NCBI GenBank assembly: GCA_007118045.1
Contig: SKTG01000277.1
Coordinates: forward strand, 1-7,845
Length of the DNA: 7,845 bases
Origin: Nitriliruptoraceae bacterium
GTDB taxonomy: Bacteria > Actinomycetota > Nitriliruptoria > Nitriliruptorales > Nitriliruptoraceae
Reading direction: 5' to 3'
A program made the translations under genes and the position numbers. The notes beneath the pieces are model-generated. The model saw only the letters and a program-made list of their open reading frames with translations. It was not told the DNA's origin and made no database searches. This document shows, piece by piece, positions 1 to 6,879 of the stretch. Position 1 is the stretch's first letter, and each line of letters opens with the position of its first letter.

Positions 1-372
1 GGCCACGGGGACCCACAGCACGATGACCGGCAGCGCCGGGCGCAGCAGACGGCGCGCGCGACCCCGGACCCAGTCGGCCCACCCGTCGCCGCGGCGGCGG
101 GCGGAGCGGTAGGCGGCGGCGTTGGCGAAGCCCCCGACGAAGAAGAACAGCGGCATCACCTGGAAGACCCAGGTCAGCCAGTGCGTCCACTCCTCGACGG
201 TGAGCAGGTTCGCGGCGTCGAGCTGTCCGTCCCGTTGCGTGATCACCGCCAGCAGCCAGTGGCCGTAGACCACCACCAGGATCGCGAGCAGTCGCAGGGC
301 ATCGGCGTAGCGGTTGCGGCCGGCAGGCGTCGCGGCCTCGATGTCGGCGGCGGTCAGGCGGGTGCTGCTCAT
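1..372 (-). CDS. Acyltransferase 3 family membrane protein (N-terminal part, truncated by window edge)
   Basis: The 124 visible residues start at ATG 372-370 and continue past base 1 with no stop. The family (OafA/acyltransferase-3) consists of multi-pass membrane enzymes that move acyl groups, often acetyl, onto sugars, antibiotics or surface polymers. Seen here: R27 and H38 form the family's R-X10-H signature inside the first hydrophobic helix (about residues 23-45, RLLAILVVVYGHW). A second helix runs about 66-84 (QVMPLFFFVGGFANAAAY), and a basic cytoplasmic-looking stretch (about 89-111, ARRRGDGWADWVRGRARRLL) leads into a third helix that begins RPALPVIVLWVPVA and is cut by the edge. The start is supported by GGGAGG (plus-strand 379-384) six bases upstream. 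The gene diverges from the carboxylase gene, with 247 bp between them. The acceptor substrate cannot be told from this part, and a link to the carboxylase is unproven. Confidence 0.88.
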   Translation of the reverse strand, partial: MSSTRLTAADIEAATPAGRNRYADALRLLAILVVVYGHWLLAVITQRDGQLDAANLLTVEEWTHWLTWVFQVMPLFFFVGGFANAAAYRSARRRGDGWADWVRGRARRLLRPALPVIVLWVPVA

Positions 373-378
373 CGACGA

Positions 379-384
379 CCTCCC
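379..384 (-). promoter_or_regulatory. Ribosome binding site of the acyltransferase gene
   Basis: On the minus strand GGGAGG lies six bases before the ATG at 372-370. It fixes the start of the acyltransferase reading frame. Confidence 0.7.
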
Positions 385-456
385 GTGGCCGGCCGCGCCG
401 GCGCGTCTCCTCGGACGTCCACACAGGGTGACCGGCCCGGCGGTCCGCCACCACCC

Positions 457-514
457 GGGGTGGTCCCCACCGCCCGTTGGGGGTACCCCACCGCCCCTTG
501 GGGGTACCCCACCC
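457..514. repeat. 21-bp tandem repeats carrying GGGGTACCCC palindromes
   Basis: Two 21-bp units, 465-485 and 486-506, differ at one base (CCGCCCGTTGG against CCGCCCCTTGG), and a third unit begins at 507-514 before it breaks off. At each full junction the 10-bp perfect palindrome GGGGTACCCC appears (480-489 and 501-510). A degenerate relative, GGGGTGGTCCCC, lies at 457-468, so three similar dyads are spaced 21-23 bp apart, about two helical turns. This is a plausible array of regulator sites on one face of the DNA. It lies in the divergent region between the acyltransferase and carboxylase genes and could serve either. A hairpin or slippage repeat without a regulatory role is also possible. 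Confidence 0.75.
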
Positions 515-548
515 GGCCACGGAGCCCAGCTCGCACCGGTAGAACCCG

Positions 549-570
549 GACCTGACGCCGGCGTCAGGTC
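549..570. promoter_or_regulatory. Perfect 22-bp palindrome, likely operator for the carboxylase promoter
   Basis: The inner 18 bases are CCTGACGCCGGCGTCAGG, with two more matched bases on each side (GA before, TC after), giving 11 bp per half-site without mismatch. It ends directly before TACCAT (571-576), a -10-like hexamer. A dimeric repressor (TetR, GntR or similar) or a MerR-type regulator that binds between -35 and -10 would suit this position. Which protein binds is not shown by the sequence. I saw no second full copy in the window, including near the TetR gene. Confidence 0.7.
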
Positions 571-576
571 TACCAT
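571..576 (+). promoter_or_regulatory. Candidate -10 element of the carboxylase gene
   Basis: TACCAT fits the TAnnnT actinobacterial -10 pattern and lies 43 bases before the GTG start. No convincing TTGACA-like -35 is present at the usual spacing, because that stretch is occupied by the palindrome at 549-570. If the hexamer is used, transcription would begin around 582-584 and give a short leader of roughly 37 bases. Confidence 0.4.
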
Positions 577-587
577 CCACTCGCGCC

Positions 588-604
588 GCGGCGATGGTCG
601 CCGC
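588..604 (+). promoter_or_regulatory. GC hairpin touching the Shine-Dalgarno of the carboxylase gene
   Basis: GCGGCGA (588-594), loop TGG, TCGCCGC (598-604) is a perfect 7-bp inverted repeat. Its last base is adjacent to the AGGAGGAGG ribosome binding sequence that starts at 605. It would form at or near the 5' end of the mRNA if transcription starts near 583. It may stabilise the transcript or tune ribosome access; both are inferences. Confidence 0.5.
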
Positions 605-613
605 AGGAGGAGG
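605..613 (+). promoter_or_regulatory. Ribosome binding site that decides the carboxylase start
   Basis: AGGAGGAGG ends six bases before GTG 620-622. It is the reason for choosing GTG 620 and not the ATG 314 that opens the same frame 102 codons earlier. Confidence 0.85.
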
Positions 614-619
614 CCCGAG

Positions 620-3600
620 GTGTTCGACCGCGTCGCCATCGTCAACCGCGGAGAGCCGGCGATGCGGCTGATCCACGCCGTGCAGGAGCTGCGGGACGAA
701 CGCGGCGAGGGGCCACGGGCCGTGGCGTTGCACACCGAGGCCGAGCGCAGCGCCATGTTCGTGCGCGAGGCCGACGAAGCGGTCCGGATCGGTCCGGGTC
801 CCGGGGAAGCGGCGTGGAGCCGCAGCCCCTACCTCGACCACGACGAGCTCGAGCGGGCGCTGCTCGCAGCGGAGGCCGACGCCGCGTGGGTCGGCTGGGG
901 CTTCGTCGCGGAGGACCCGACCTTCGCCGATCTCTGCGAGCGCATCGGCGTGACCTTCGTCGGCCCCAGCGGGGACGTGATGCGCGCCCTGGGCGACAAG
1001 ATCGGGGCGAAGCAGCTCGCCGAACGAGCCGGCGTCCCCGTCGCACCCTGGAGCGGCGGGGCGGTCGCCGACGCCGAGGCCGCGCGGGAGCACGCGGAGC
1101 GCATCGGCTACCCGCTGATGATCAAGGCATCGGCTGGTGGCGGTGGCCGCGGCATCCGTCGGGTTGAGGCGGCTGACGAGGTGGCCAGCGCCTTCGAGCG
1201 CGCCAGTGCCGAGGGTGAGCGTTCCTTCGGCGACGCGACGGTGTTCATGGAGCGGGTGGTCACCGCGGCCCGCCACGTCGAGGTGCAGATCATCGCCGAC
1301 AGCCACGGCACGGTCTGGCCGGTCGGTGTGCGTGACTGCTCGTTGCAGCGCAAGAACCAGAAAGTGATCGAGGAGTCGGCGTCGACCGCCCTCACCGACG
1401 AGCAGGAACGACACCTCAAGGACTCGGCCGCGGAGCTCGCCCGCGCCGCCGGCTACGTCGGCGCCGGGACGGTCGAGTTCCTCCACCAGCCCGAGGAGCA
1501 GCTGACCGCGTTCCTCGAGGTCAACACGCGCCTGCAGGTCGAGCATCCCGTCACGGAGCTGACCACGGGCCTCGACCTCGTCAAGCTGCAGCTGCATGTG
1601 GCGGACGGCGGTCGTCTCGAGGGCGACCCACCGCCCGCCGACGGGCACGCGATCGAGGTACGGCTCAACGCGGAGGACCCCGAGCGCGGCTTCGCTCCCG
1701 CCTCGGGTCGCATCGAGCTGCTCACGTTGCCGGTCGGTCCCGGGGTCCGCGTCGACACCGGCGTGGCCGAGGGCGACTCGATCTCGCCCGACTACGACTC
1801 GATGGTCGCCAAGGTGATGGCCTGGGGCCGGGACCGGGACGAGGCCGCGACCCGGCTGCGTCGGGCACTGACCCAGACCACGGTCCTGGTCGAGGGGGGC
1901 ACCACCAACCGGGCCTTCCTGCTCGACCTGCTGCGCCATCCCGACGTGATCGCCGGCAGGATCGACACCCGCTGGCTCGACCAGCTGACCGCGGGAGGCG
2001 GCTACCGGTTCGAGACACGCGGCGACGTGGCGCTGGTCGCGGCCGCGATCGACGCCTACGACTACGCCTCCGCGCTGGACCGCGACCGCTTCTACGCCTC
2101 CGCCGCCCGCGGCCGGCCCCAGGTCGAGCCCGACCTGCCGCGCGAGATCGACCTGCGCTACGCCGGCACGGCCTACCGCTGCCAGGTCTCGTGCACCGGA
2201 CCGCAGCGCTACCTCGTCGCCAGCGACGGCGTCCGAGTGCTGGCGACCGTGGATCGTCTCGGCAGGTTCGAGCGCCGCCTGATCGTCGAGGATCGCCGTT
2301 TCCGGGTCGTCTCGATCACCCAGGGCGCCGACCAGCTGGTCGAGGTCGACGGGGTGCCGCACCGCGTCTCCCAGGACGACGCCGGCCTGGTCCGGGCGCC
2401 GGGCCCGTCCGTGGTGGTGTCGATCACCGCCCAGCCCGGCGACACCGTGGAGGCCGGTGCCACGCTGGCCGTGCTCGAGAGCATGAAGATGGAGACGGCG
2501 CTGGCCGCCCCGTTCGCGGGCACCGTGCTGGAGGTCGTCGCCGGGGGCGGTGTCCAGCTCGACGCGGGTGCTCCCGTCGTGCGGCTCGAGCCGATCGCCG
2601 ACCCCGACGCCGAGGTCGCCAGCGGCGACCGCGTGGACCTGCGCAGCCTCGAACGGTCGGGCGGTGGGGTCCCGGACGACCCGTTGCACGTGCTCGACGC
2701 GCTGCGACGGCTCGTGCTCGGCTACGACGTCCCCGACGACACCGTCAAGGCGCTGCTCGAAGTGGTCGCGGAAGCGCCGCAGGACGACGAGATCTTCCGC
2801 AACGAGCTGGCCGTGCTTCGGGCGTTCGGCGACGTGGCGTCGCTCTCCCGCAACCGTCGGCTCGGGGACGAGGAGGACCAGGCCGAGAGCCACAGTGCCC
2901 GCGAGTACCTCCACGCCTACCTGCGCTCGCTCGACGCGGAGGCCGAAGGACTACCGGCCTCGTTCCGGGAGAAGCTGCTGCGCGCGCTCGGCCACCACGG
3001 GGTCGGGTCCCTCGAGCGCACCCAGGAGCTGGAGGAGGCGCTGTTCCGGATCCACCTCTCGCAGCAGCGCTCGGCGACCATGGTGCGCATCGTGCTCGCG
3101 CTGCTCGACCGTCGCCTGTCCGCCAGTTCCCCGCCGGACGGTGCACTCGCCGAGGAGCTGCGCGAGACCCTCGATCGCCTGATCCTGGCCACGCAGGTGC
3201 GCCAGCCGGTGATCGGTGACCTGGCCCGCCGGGCGCGCTACCGGGCCTTCGATCTGCCGCGGCTCGAGCGGCAGCGGTCGGAGGTCCACGCCATGGTGCG
3301 CGAACACCTCCGGGCGCTCGCCGAGGACCCGGACCGGGACGACCGCGACGAGCGGATGGCGCAGCTGGTCGCGGCACCGGAACCCGTGCTCGGCCTGCTC
3401 GAGGACCCCGTGGTCGAGGGCGGCGGTCTCAGCCCCATGCTCGAGCTGTTGACCCGGCGGTACTACCGCACCCGGGAGCTGCGCTCGGTCCGCGCCGTCG
3501 TGGCCGACGGTCGCGAGGCCATCGTGGCCGACTTCGTGGACCCACGGGGCTCCGGGCGCGTGATCGCCGTCTCCGCGGACGCGGAGGGTCTCACGGACGC

Positions 3601-6187
3601 GCTCACCACCGCCGGTCACCTGAGCGAGGACCTCCCCGACGACGCCGGCGCCGGCGCCGTCGCGGACGTGTACGTGACCTGGCCGGACGCCCCCACCGAC
3701 CTCGACGTGCTGAGCGCCGGCCTCGCATCCGACCTCGACGCCGCGGTCCTACCGAGCGTGCTGCGCCGGGTGACGCTGTCCGTCACGGTGACACCCGGCG
3801 AGGCGGCGACGACCCCGGAGCGGCCGTCGGTCGCGCACCTGACCTTCCGACGTACGCCCGAGGGCTTCTCCGAACGCCGCTACCTGCGGGGCATCCACCC
3901 GCTGATCGCCGGCCGGCTGGACCTGTGGCGCTACGAGCGCTTCGACCTCACGCGGCTCCCCACCGGTGACGAGTGGGTCTACCTCTTCGAGGCGGTCGCC
4001 GGCGAGAAGGGCGAGGACCACCGCCTCTTCGCCCTGGCCGAGGTGCGCGACCTCACGCCGGACCGCGACCAGGACGGGCGCGTGGTCGCCCTACCGGAGC
4101 TCGAGCAGGTGCTGGCCACCGCGCTCGACGACCTGCGGCAGGCGCGGGCGGCCCGGCCACCCGAGCGCCGCCCCGACTGGAACCGCGTCGTGCTCAACGT
4201 CTGGCCGGTCGTCGACGTGCCGATCGCGGAGCTCGAGCCGGTCGTGCGCGTCCTGGCCCCCACCACGGAGGGCCTCGGCCTCGAACAGGTCGTCGTCCAG
4301 GCGCGCCTGGCCATGCCGGAGGGCGACCCTCGCCCCGTGGTGGTGCGCATGTCGCGCCCGCCGGGCCAGGGCTTCACGCTGCGTGTCACCGACCCGCCGA
4401 CCGAGCCGTTGCAGCCGTTCGACGCCACCACGCAGAAGATCATGAAGGCGCGCCGGCGCGGCTCGGTCTACCCGTACGAGCTGGTGCCGCTGATCACCCG
4501 TGCCGGCGACGAGCCAGGGCCCGACGGGACCCTGCCCGGCTTCGCCGAGTACGACCTCGACGAGCGGGACCGGCTGGTGCCGAGCCCCCGACCACCCGGC
4601 GGCAACACCGCCAGCGTGGTCGTCGGCGTGGTCACCACCCGGACCTCGCGGTACCCGGAGGGCATGTCCCGGGTGGCGATCCTCGGTGATCCCACCCGCG
4701 GGCTGGGCTCGATCGCGGAGGCCGAGAGCCGCCGGATCATCGCCGCGCTCGACCTCGCCGACGAGCTGGGCGTCCCGGTGGAGTGGTTCGCGGTGTCCTC
4801 CGGGGCGCGGATCGCCATGGACTCGGGCACGGAGAACATGGACTGGGTCGGCGCGGTGCTGCGGCGCATCATCGAGTTCACCCAGGCCGGTGGCCAGATC
4901 AACGTGGTGATCGCGGGCATCAACGTGGGGGCGCAGCCGTACTGGAACGCGGAAGCCACGATGCTGCAGCACACCAAGGGCATCCTGGTGATGACCCCCG
5001 ACAGCGCGATGGTCCTCACCGGTAAACAGGCCCTCGACTACTCGGGTGGTGTCTCGGCCGAGGACAACTTCGGCATCGGCGGCTACGACCGCGTGATGGG
5101 CCCGAACGGTCAGGCCCAGCACTGGGCGGCGGATCTGGCCAGCGCCTGCGACGTGCTGTTCATGCACTACGACCACAGCTACGTGGCGCCGGGCGAGCGG
5201 TTCCCCCGCCGCGCCCACACGGAGGACCCCGTCGATCGCGACGTCAGCGACCACCCCCACGACGTGGAGGGCTGCGACTTCACCCGCGTCGGCCAGATCT
5301 TCTCCGAGGAGCACAACCCCGGCCGCAAGAAGCCCTTCGACATCCGGACCGTGCTCCGCGCCGTCGCGGACAGCGACCTGCCACTGCTGGAACGCTGGCG
5401 CGACATGGCGGGCGCGGAGATGGCGGTGGTCACCGACGCGCACCTCGGCGGCCACGCCGTGTCCCTGCTCGGCGTGGAGTCACGGCCACTGGACCGCACG
5501 GGGCCGCTACCCGCGGACGGGCCCGAGCGCTGGACGGCCGGCACGCTGTTCCCGCGCGCCTCGAAGAAGGTCGCCAGGGCCATCAACGCCGCGAGCGGTA
5601 TCCGCCCCGTGGTCGTGCTCGCGAACCTGTCGGGCTTCGACGGCTCGCCCGAGTCGTTGCGGGAGTGGCAGCTCGAGCACGGCGCGGAGATCGGCCGGGC
5701 CGTCGTCAACTTCGACGGCCCGATCGTGTTCTGCGTGATCTCGCGCTACCACGGCGGGGCGTTCGTCGTCTTCTCCCGCACGCTCAGCGACCACCTCGAG
5801 GTGGCCGCGGTCGAGGGCTCACACGCGTCGGTGATCGGTGGTCCACCCGCCGCCGCCGTCGTCTTCGCCGGCGAGGTCAACGCCCGCACGGACCGTGACC
5901 CGCGGTTGGTCGAGCTGCGGGAGCAGCTGACGACGGTCGAGCCGGCCGACGAGGGACCGTTGCGCGGACGCATCGAGGACGTGCGCACCCAGGTGCGCTC
6001 CGAGAAGCTCGGTGAGGTCGCCGCGGAGTTCGACGCGATCCACTCGATCGAGCGAGCGCAGCGGGTCGGGTCCGTGCACCGCATCGTGGATCCCGACCAG
6101 CTGCGCCCGTACCTGATCGACGCGGTGCGCCGTGGGATGGAGCGGGTGCTCGAGGAGCGCCAGCTCGGAACGACGCCGCGAGCCTGA
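620..6187 (+). CDS. Single-chain eukaryotic-type acetyl/acyl-CoA carboxylase (BC-BCCP-central-CT)
   Basis: This 1855-residue cytosolic enzyme should carboxylate biotin with ATP and bicarbonate, then pass the carboxyl to an acyl-CoA (acetyl-CoA to malonyl-CoA is likely; longer or branched acyl-CoA is not excluded). Biotin carboxylase spans about 1-450: ATP-grasp loop GGGGRGIR (173-180), K248 in QRKNQK, catalytic FLEVNTRLQVEHP with E300, N302, R304, and R348. A linker (about 500-590) precedes the biotinyl domain (592-657), where K623 in ESMKME is the biotin site. The central region (about 660-1320) includes an LVLGYD segment and TRRYYRTREL (945-954). Carboxyltransferase spans about 1325-1855: PGGN (1326-1329), SSGARI with R1397, LTGKQAL (1466-1472), GVESR (1618-1622), GGAFVV (1712-1717) and a helical tail. 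Order and motifs follow eukaryotic ACC, though that family is usually above 2200 residues. Start GTG 620 begins the conserved FDRVAIVNRGEPA motif. Substrate is the main uncertainty. Confidence 0.95.
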   Translation: MFDRVAIVNRGEPAMRLIHAVQELRDERGEGPRAVALHTEAERSAMFVREADEAVRIGPGPGEAAWSRSPYLDHDELERALLAAEADAAWVGWGFVAEDPTFADLCERIGVTFVGPSGDVMRALGDKIGAKQLAERAGVPVAPWSGGAVADAEAAREHAERIGYPLMIKASAGGGGRGIRRVEAADEVASAFERASAEGERSFGDATVFMERVVTAARHVEVQIIADSHGTVWPVGVRDCSLQRKNQKVIEESASTALTDEQERHLKDSAAELARAAGYVGAGTVEFLHQPEEQLTAFLEVNTRLQVEHPVTELTTGLDLVKLQLHVADGGRLEGDPPPADGHAIEVRLNAEDPERGFAPASGRIELLTLPVGPGVRVDTGVAEGDSISPDYDSMVAKVMAWGRDRDEAATRLRRALTQTTVLVEGGTTNRAFLLDLLRHPDVIAGRIDTRWLDQLTAGGGYRFETRGDVALVAAAIDAYDYASALDRDRFYASAARGRPQVEPDLPREIDLRYAGTAYRCQVSCTGPQRYLVASDGVRVLATVDRLGRFERRLIVEDRRFRVVSITQGADQLVEVDGVPHRVSQDDAGLVRAPGPSVVVSITAQPGDTVEAGATLAVLESMKMETALAAPFAGTVLEVVAGGGVQLDAGAPVVRLEPIADPDAEVASGDRVDLRSLERSGGGVPDDPLHVLDALRRLVLGYDVPDDTVKALLEVVAEAPQDDEIFRNELAVLRAFGDVASLSRNRRLGDEEDQAESHSAREYLHAYLRSLDAEAEGLPASFREKLLRALGHHGVGSLERTQELEEALFRIHLSQQRSATMVRIVLALLDRRLSASSPPDGALAEELRETLDRLILATQVRQPVIGDLARRARYRAFDLPRLERQRSEVHAMVREHLRALAEDPDRDDRDERMAQLVAAPEPVLGLLEDPVVEGGGLSPMLELLTRRYYRTRELRSVRAVVADGREAIVADFVDPRGSGRVIAVSADAEGLTDALTTAGHLSEDLPDDAGAGAVADVYVTWPDAPTDLDVLSAGLASDLDAAVLPSVLRRVTLSVTVTPGEAATTPERPSVAHLTFRRTPEGFSERRYLRGIHPLIAGRLDLWRYERFDLTRLPTGDEWVYLFEAVAGEKGEDHRLFALAEVRDLTPDRDQDGRVVALPELEQVLATALDDLRQARAARPPERRPDWNRVVLNVWPVVDVPIAELEPVVRVLAPTTEGLGLEQVVVQARLAMPEGDPRPVVVRMSRPPGQGFTLRVTDPPTEPLQPFDATTQKIMKARRRGSVYPYELVPLITRAGDEPGPDGTLPGFAEYDLDERDRLVPSPRPPGGNTASVVVGVVTTRTSRYPEGMSRVAILGDPTRGLGSIAEAESRRIIAALDLADELGVPVEWFAVSSGARIAMDSGTENMDWVGAVLRRIIEFTQAGGQINVVIAGINVGAQPYWNAEATMLQHTKGILVMTPDSAMVLTGKQALDYSGGVSAEDNFGIGGYDRVMGPNGQAQHWAADLASACDVLFMHYDHSYVAPGERFPRRAHTEDPVDRDVSDHPHDVEGCDFTRVGQIFSEEHNPGRKKPFDIRTVLRAVADSDLPLLERWRDMAGAEMAVVTDAHLGGHAVSLLGVESRPLDRTGPLPADGPERWTAGTLFPRASKKVARAINAASGIRPVVVLANLSGFDGSPESLREWQLEHGAEIGRAVVNFDGPIVFCVISRYHGGAFVVFSRTLSDHLEVAAVEGSHASVIGGPPAAAVVFAGEVNARTDRDPRLVELREQLTTVEPADEGPLRGRIEDVRTQVRSEKLGEVAAEFDAIHSIERAQRVGSVHRIVDPDQLRPYLIDAVRRGMERVLEERQLGTTPRA
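2393..2590 (+). other. Biotinyl (BCCP) domain within the carboxylase; biotin-lysine codon at 2486-2488
   Basis: Residues 592-657 form a lipoyl/biotinyl fold with PGDTVEAGATLAVLESMKME followed by the PFAGTV strand. K623 is expected to be biotinylated by a BirA-type ligase, which is not encoded here. The ESMKME version resembles bacterial carriers, whereas eukaryotic ACC usually has VMKM. Confidence 0.93.
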
Positions 6188-6225
6188 CGGGCAGGCTCGG
6201 CTCAGGCCCGGCTGCCCTGGGCCTG
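6181..6225. terminator. Possible terminator hairpins between convergent carboxylase and thioredoxin genes
   Basis: Two inverted repeats flank the 14-bp gap: AGCCTG/CAGGCT (6181-6186 and 6192-6197, 5-base loop), overlapping the carboxylase stop, and CAGGCCC/GGGCCTG (6203-6209 and 6219-6225, 9-base loop), overlapping the end of the thioredoxin gene. Neither has a T-run on either strand, so they would be the U-less type at best. They may only be GC-rich chance pairs. Confidence 0.35.
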
Positions 6226-6585
6226 CGCCTCCTGCTCCGCGACCTGACGGTGGACGTCCTCCATGTCGAGGGCCTTCACCTGCTCGATCAGGTCCACCAG
6301 CGACTCCTTCGGCAGCGCGCCGGCCTGGTTGAACACCATCACGTTCTCACGGAAGACCATCAGGGTCGGGATCGAGCGGATGCCGAACGCCGCGGCCAGG
6401 TCCTGATGCGTCTCCGTGTCCACCTTGCCGAAGACCACGTCCTCGTGGTCGCGGGACACCTCGTCGTAGATGGGAGCGAACATCTTGCACGGACCGCACC
6501 AGTCGGCCCAGAAGTCCACGAGGACGATGTCGTTGTCGTCGATCGTGGAACGGAAGTCGTCGGAGGAGAGGTCGACGGTTGCCAT
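6202..6585 (-). CDS. trxA: Thioredoxin (WCGPCK active site, actinobacterial form with C-terminal tail)
   Basis: This 127-residue cytosolic protein-disulfide reductase would be recharged by thioredoxin reductase, which is encoded elsewhere. Seen: the beta strand IVLVDFWADW leads to WCGPCK with redox cysteines C30 and C33, then MFAPIYDEV, the VDTE strand, and the cis-proline loop IRSIPTL with P73. The FAPI and GALPK motifs are closer to the TrxC-like group than to E. coli TrxA, but there is no N-terminal zinc ribbon. The tail after about residue 108 (MEDVHRQVAEQEAQAQ) is longer than the classic 105-110 residue form and appears common in actinobacterial relatives, from memory. The start is ATG 6585, with AGGAG five bases upstream; a longer reading frame up to 6726 lacks such support and adds a low-complexity stretch. 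It is convergent with the carboxylase and divergent from the TetR gene. Confidence 0.95.
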   Translation of the reverse strand: MATVDLSSDDFRSTIDDNDIVLVDFWADWCGPCKMFAPIYDEVSRDHEDVVFGKVDTETHQDLAAAFGIRSIPTLMVFRENVMVFNQAGALPKESLVDLIEQVKALDMEDVHRQVAEQEAQAQGSRA

Positions 6586-6834
6586 GGGAGCTCCTGCGCT
6601 CGGTTGGGAGTCGGGCGGTCGGGTTCGTCCCTGGGAGGACGTGGACAGGACGGGTTCGCGCCCCGTCGTCGTGACGGGCCCCGACGCGCCCCGTGCCGGT
6701 GACAACGTCCCTGTCGTGGCCTCCATTCCCTCGGCACCCGTGAGCCTCGGACGAGGTCACCGGTCGTCGCGCCAGGTGACCGCCCGACCAGGACGTTGGT
6801 CCCGGCACGGCGTGGGAGCGGCCGTACCGTCCTG

Positions 6835-6864
6835 GGAACGTCCCGGAGTCCGGCCGACGTTTCC
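6835..6864. promoter_or_regulatory. Nested imperfect dyad upstream of the TetR gene, candidate autoregulatory operator
   Basis: The outer arms are GGAACGTC (6835-6842) and GACGTTTCC (6856-6864), matched except for one extra T. Inside is the perfect dyad CCGGA-G-TCCGG (6843-6853). It lies 60-90 bases before the GTG start of the TetR gene, where self-repressing TetR proteins often bind. Binding by this TetR is an inference. Confidence 0.4.
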
Positions 6865-6879
6865 GCCGAGGGTCCGGGA

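Noticed and set aside
181..555. Plus-strand 124-codon open frame
   Set aside because: It is opposite the well-supported acyltransferase and then translates the tandem repeats (PTAPWGYPT); no recognisable domain.
314..619. 102-codon upstream extension of the carboxylase frame from ATG 314
   Set aside because: It runs across the repeats and palindrome and overlaps the start of the divergent acyltransferase gene. The peptide is low-complexity proline/glycine, and AGGAGGAGG plus GTG at 620 starts exactly at the conserved biotin carboxylase N-terminus.
3643..3661. GCCGGC repeat inside the carboxylase gene
   Set aside because: It encodes an in-frame Asp-Ala-Gly-Ala-Gly-Ala linker in GC-rich codons; it needs no further explanation.
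4091..5455. 454-codon minus-strand open frame inside the carboxylase gene
   Set aside because: It is antisense to the conserved carboxyltransferase coding frame. The His/Val/Asp/Arg-rich composition is typical of GC-rich shadow frames, and no domain is visible.
6586..6726. 47-codon N-terminal extension of thioredoxin
   Set aside because: Low-complexity Ser/Thr/Pro/Gly peptide without signal-peptide features, while ATG 6585 has an AGGAG five bases upstream and gives the normal thioredoxin N-terminus.
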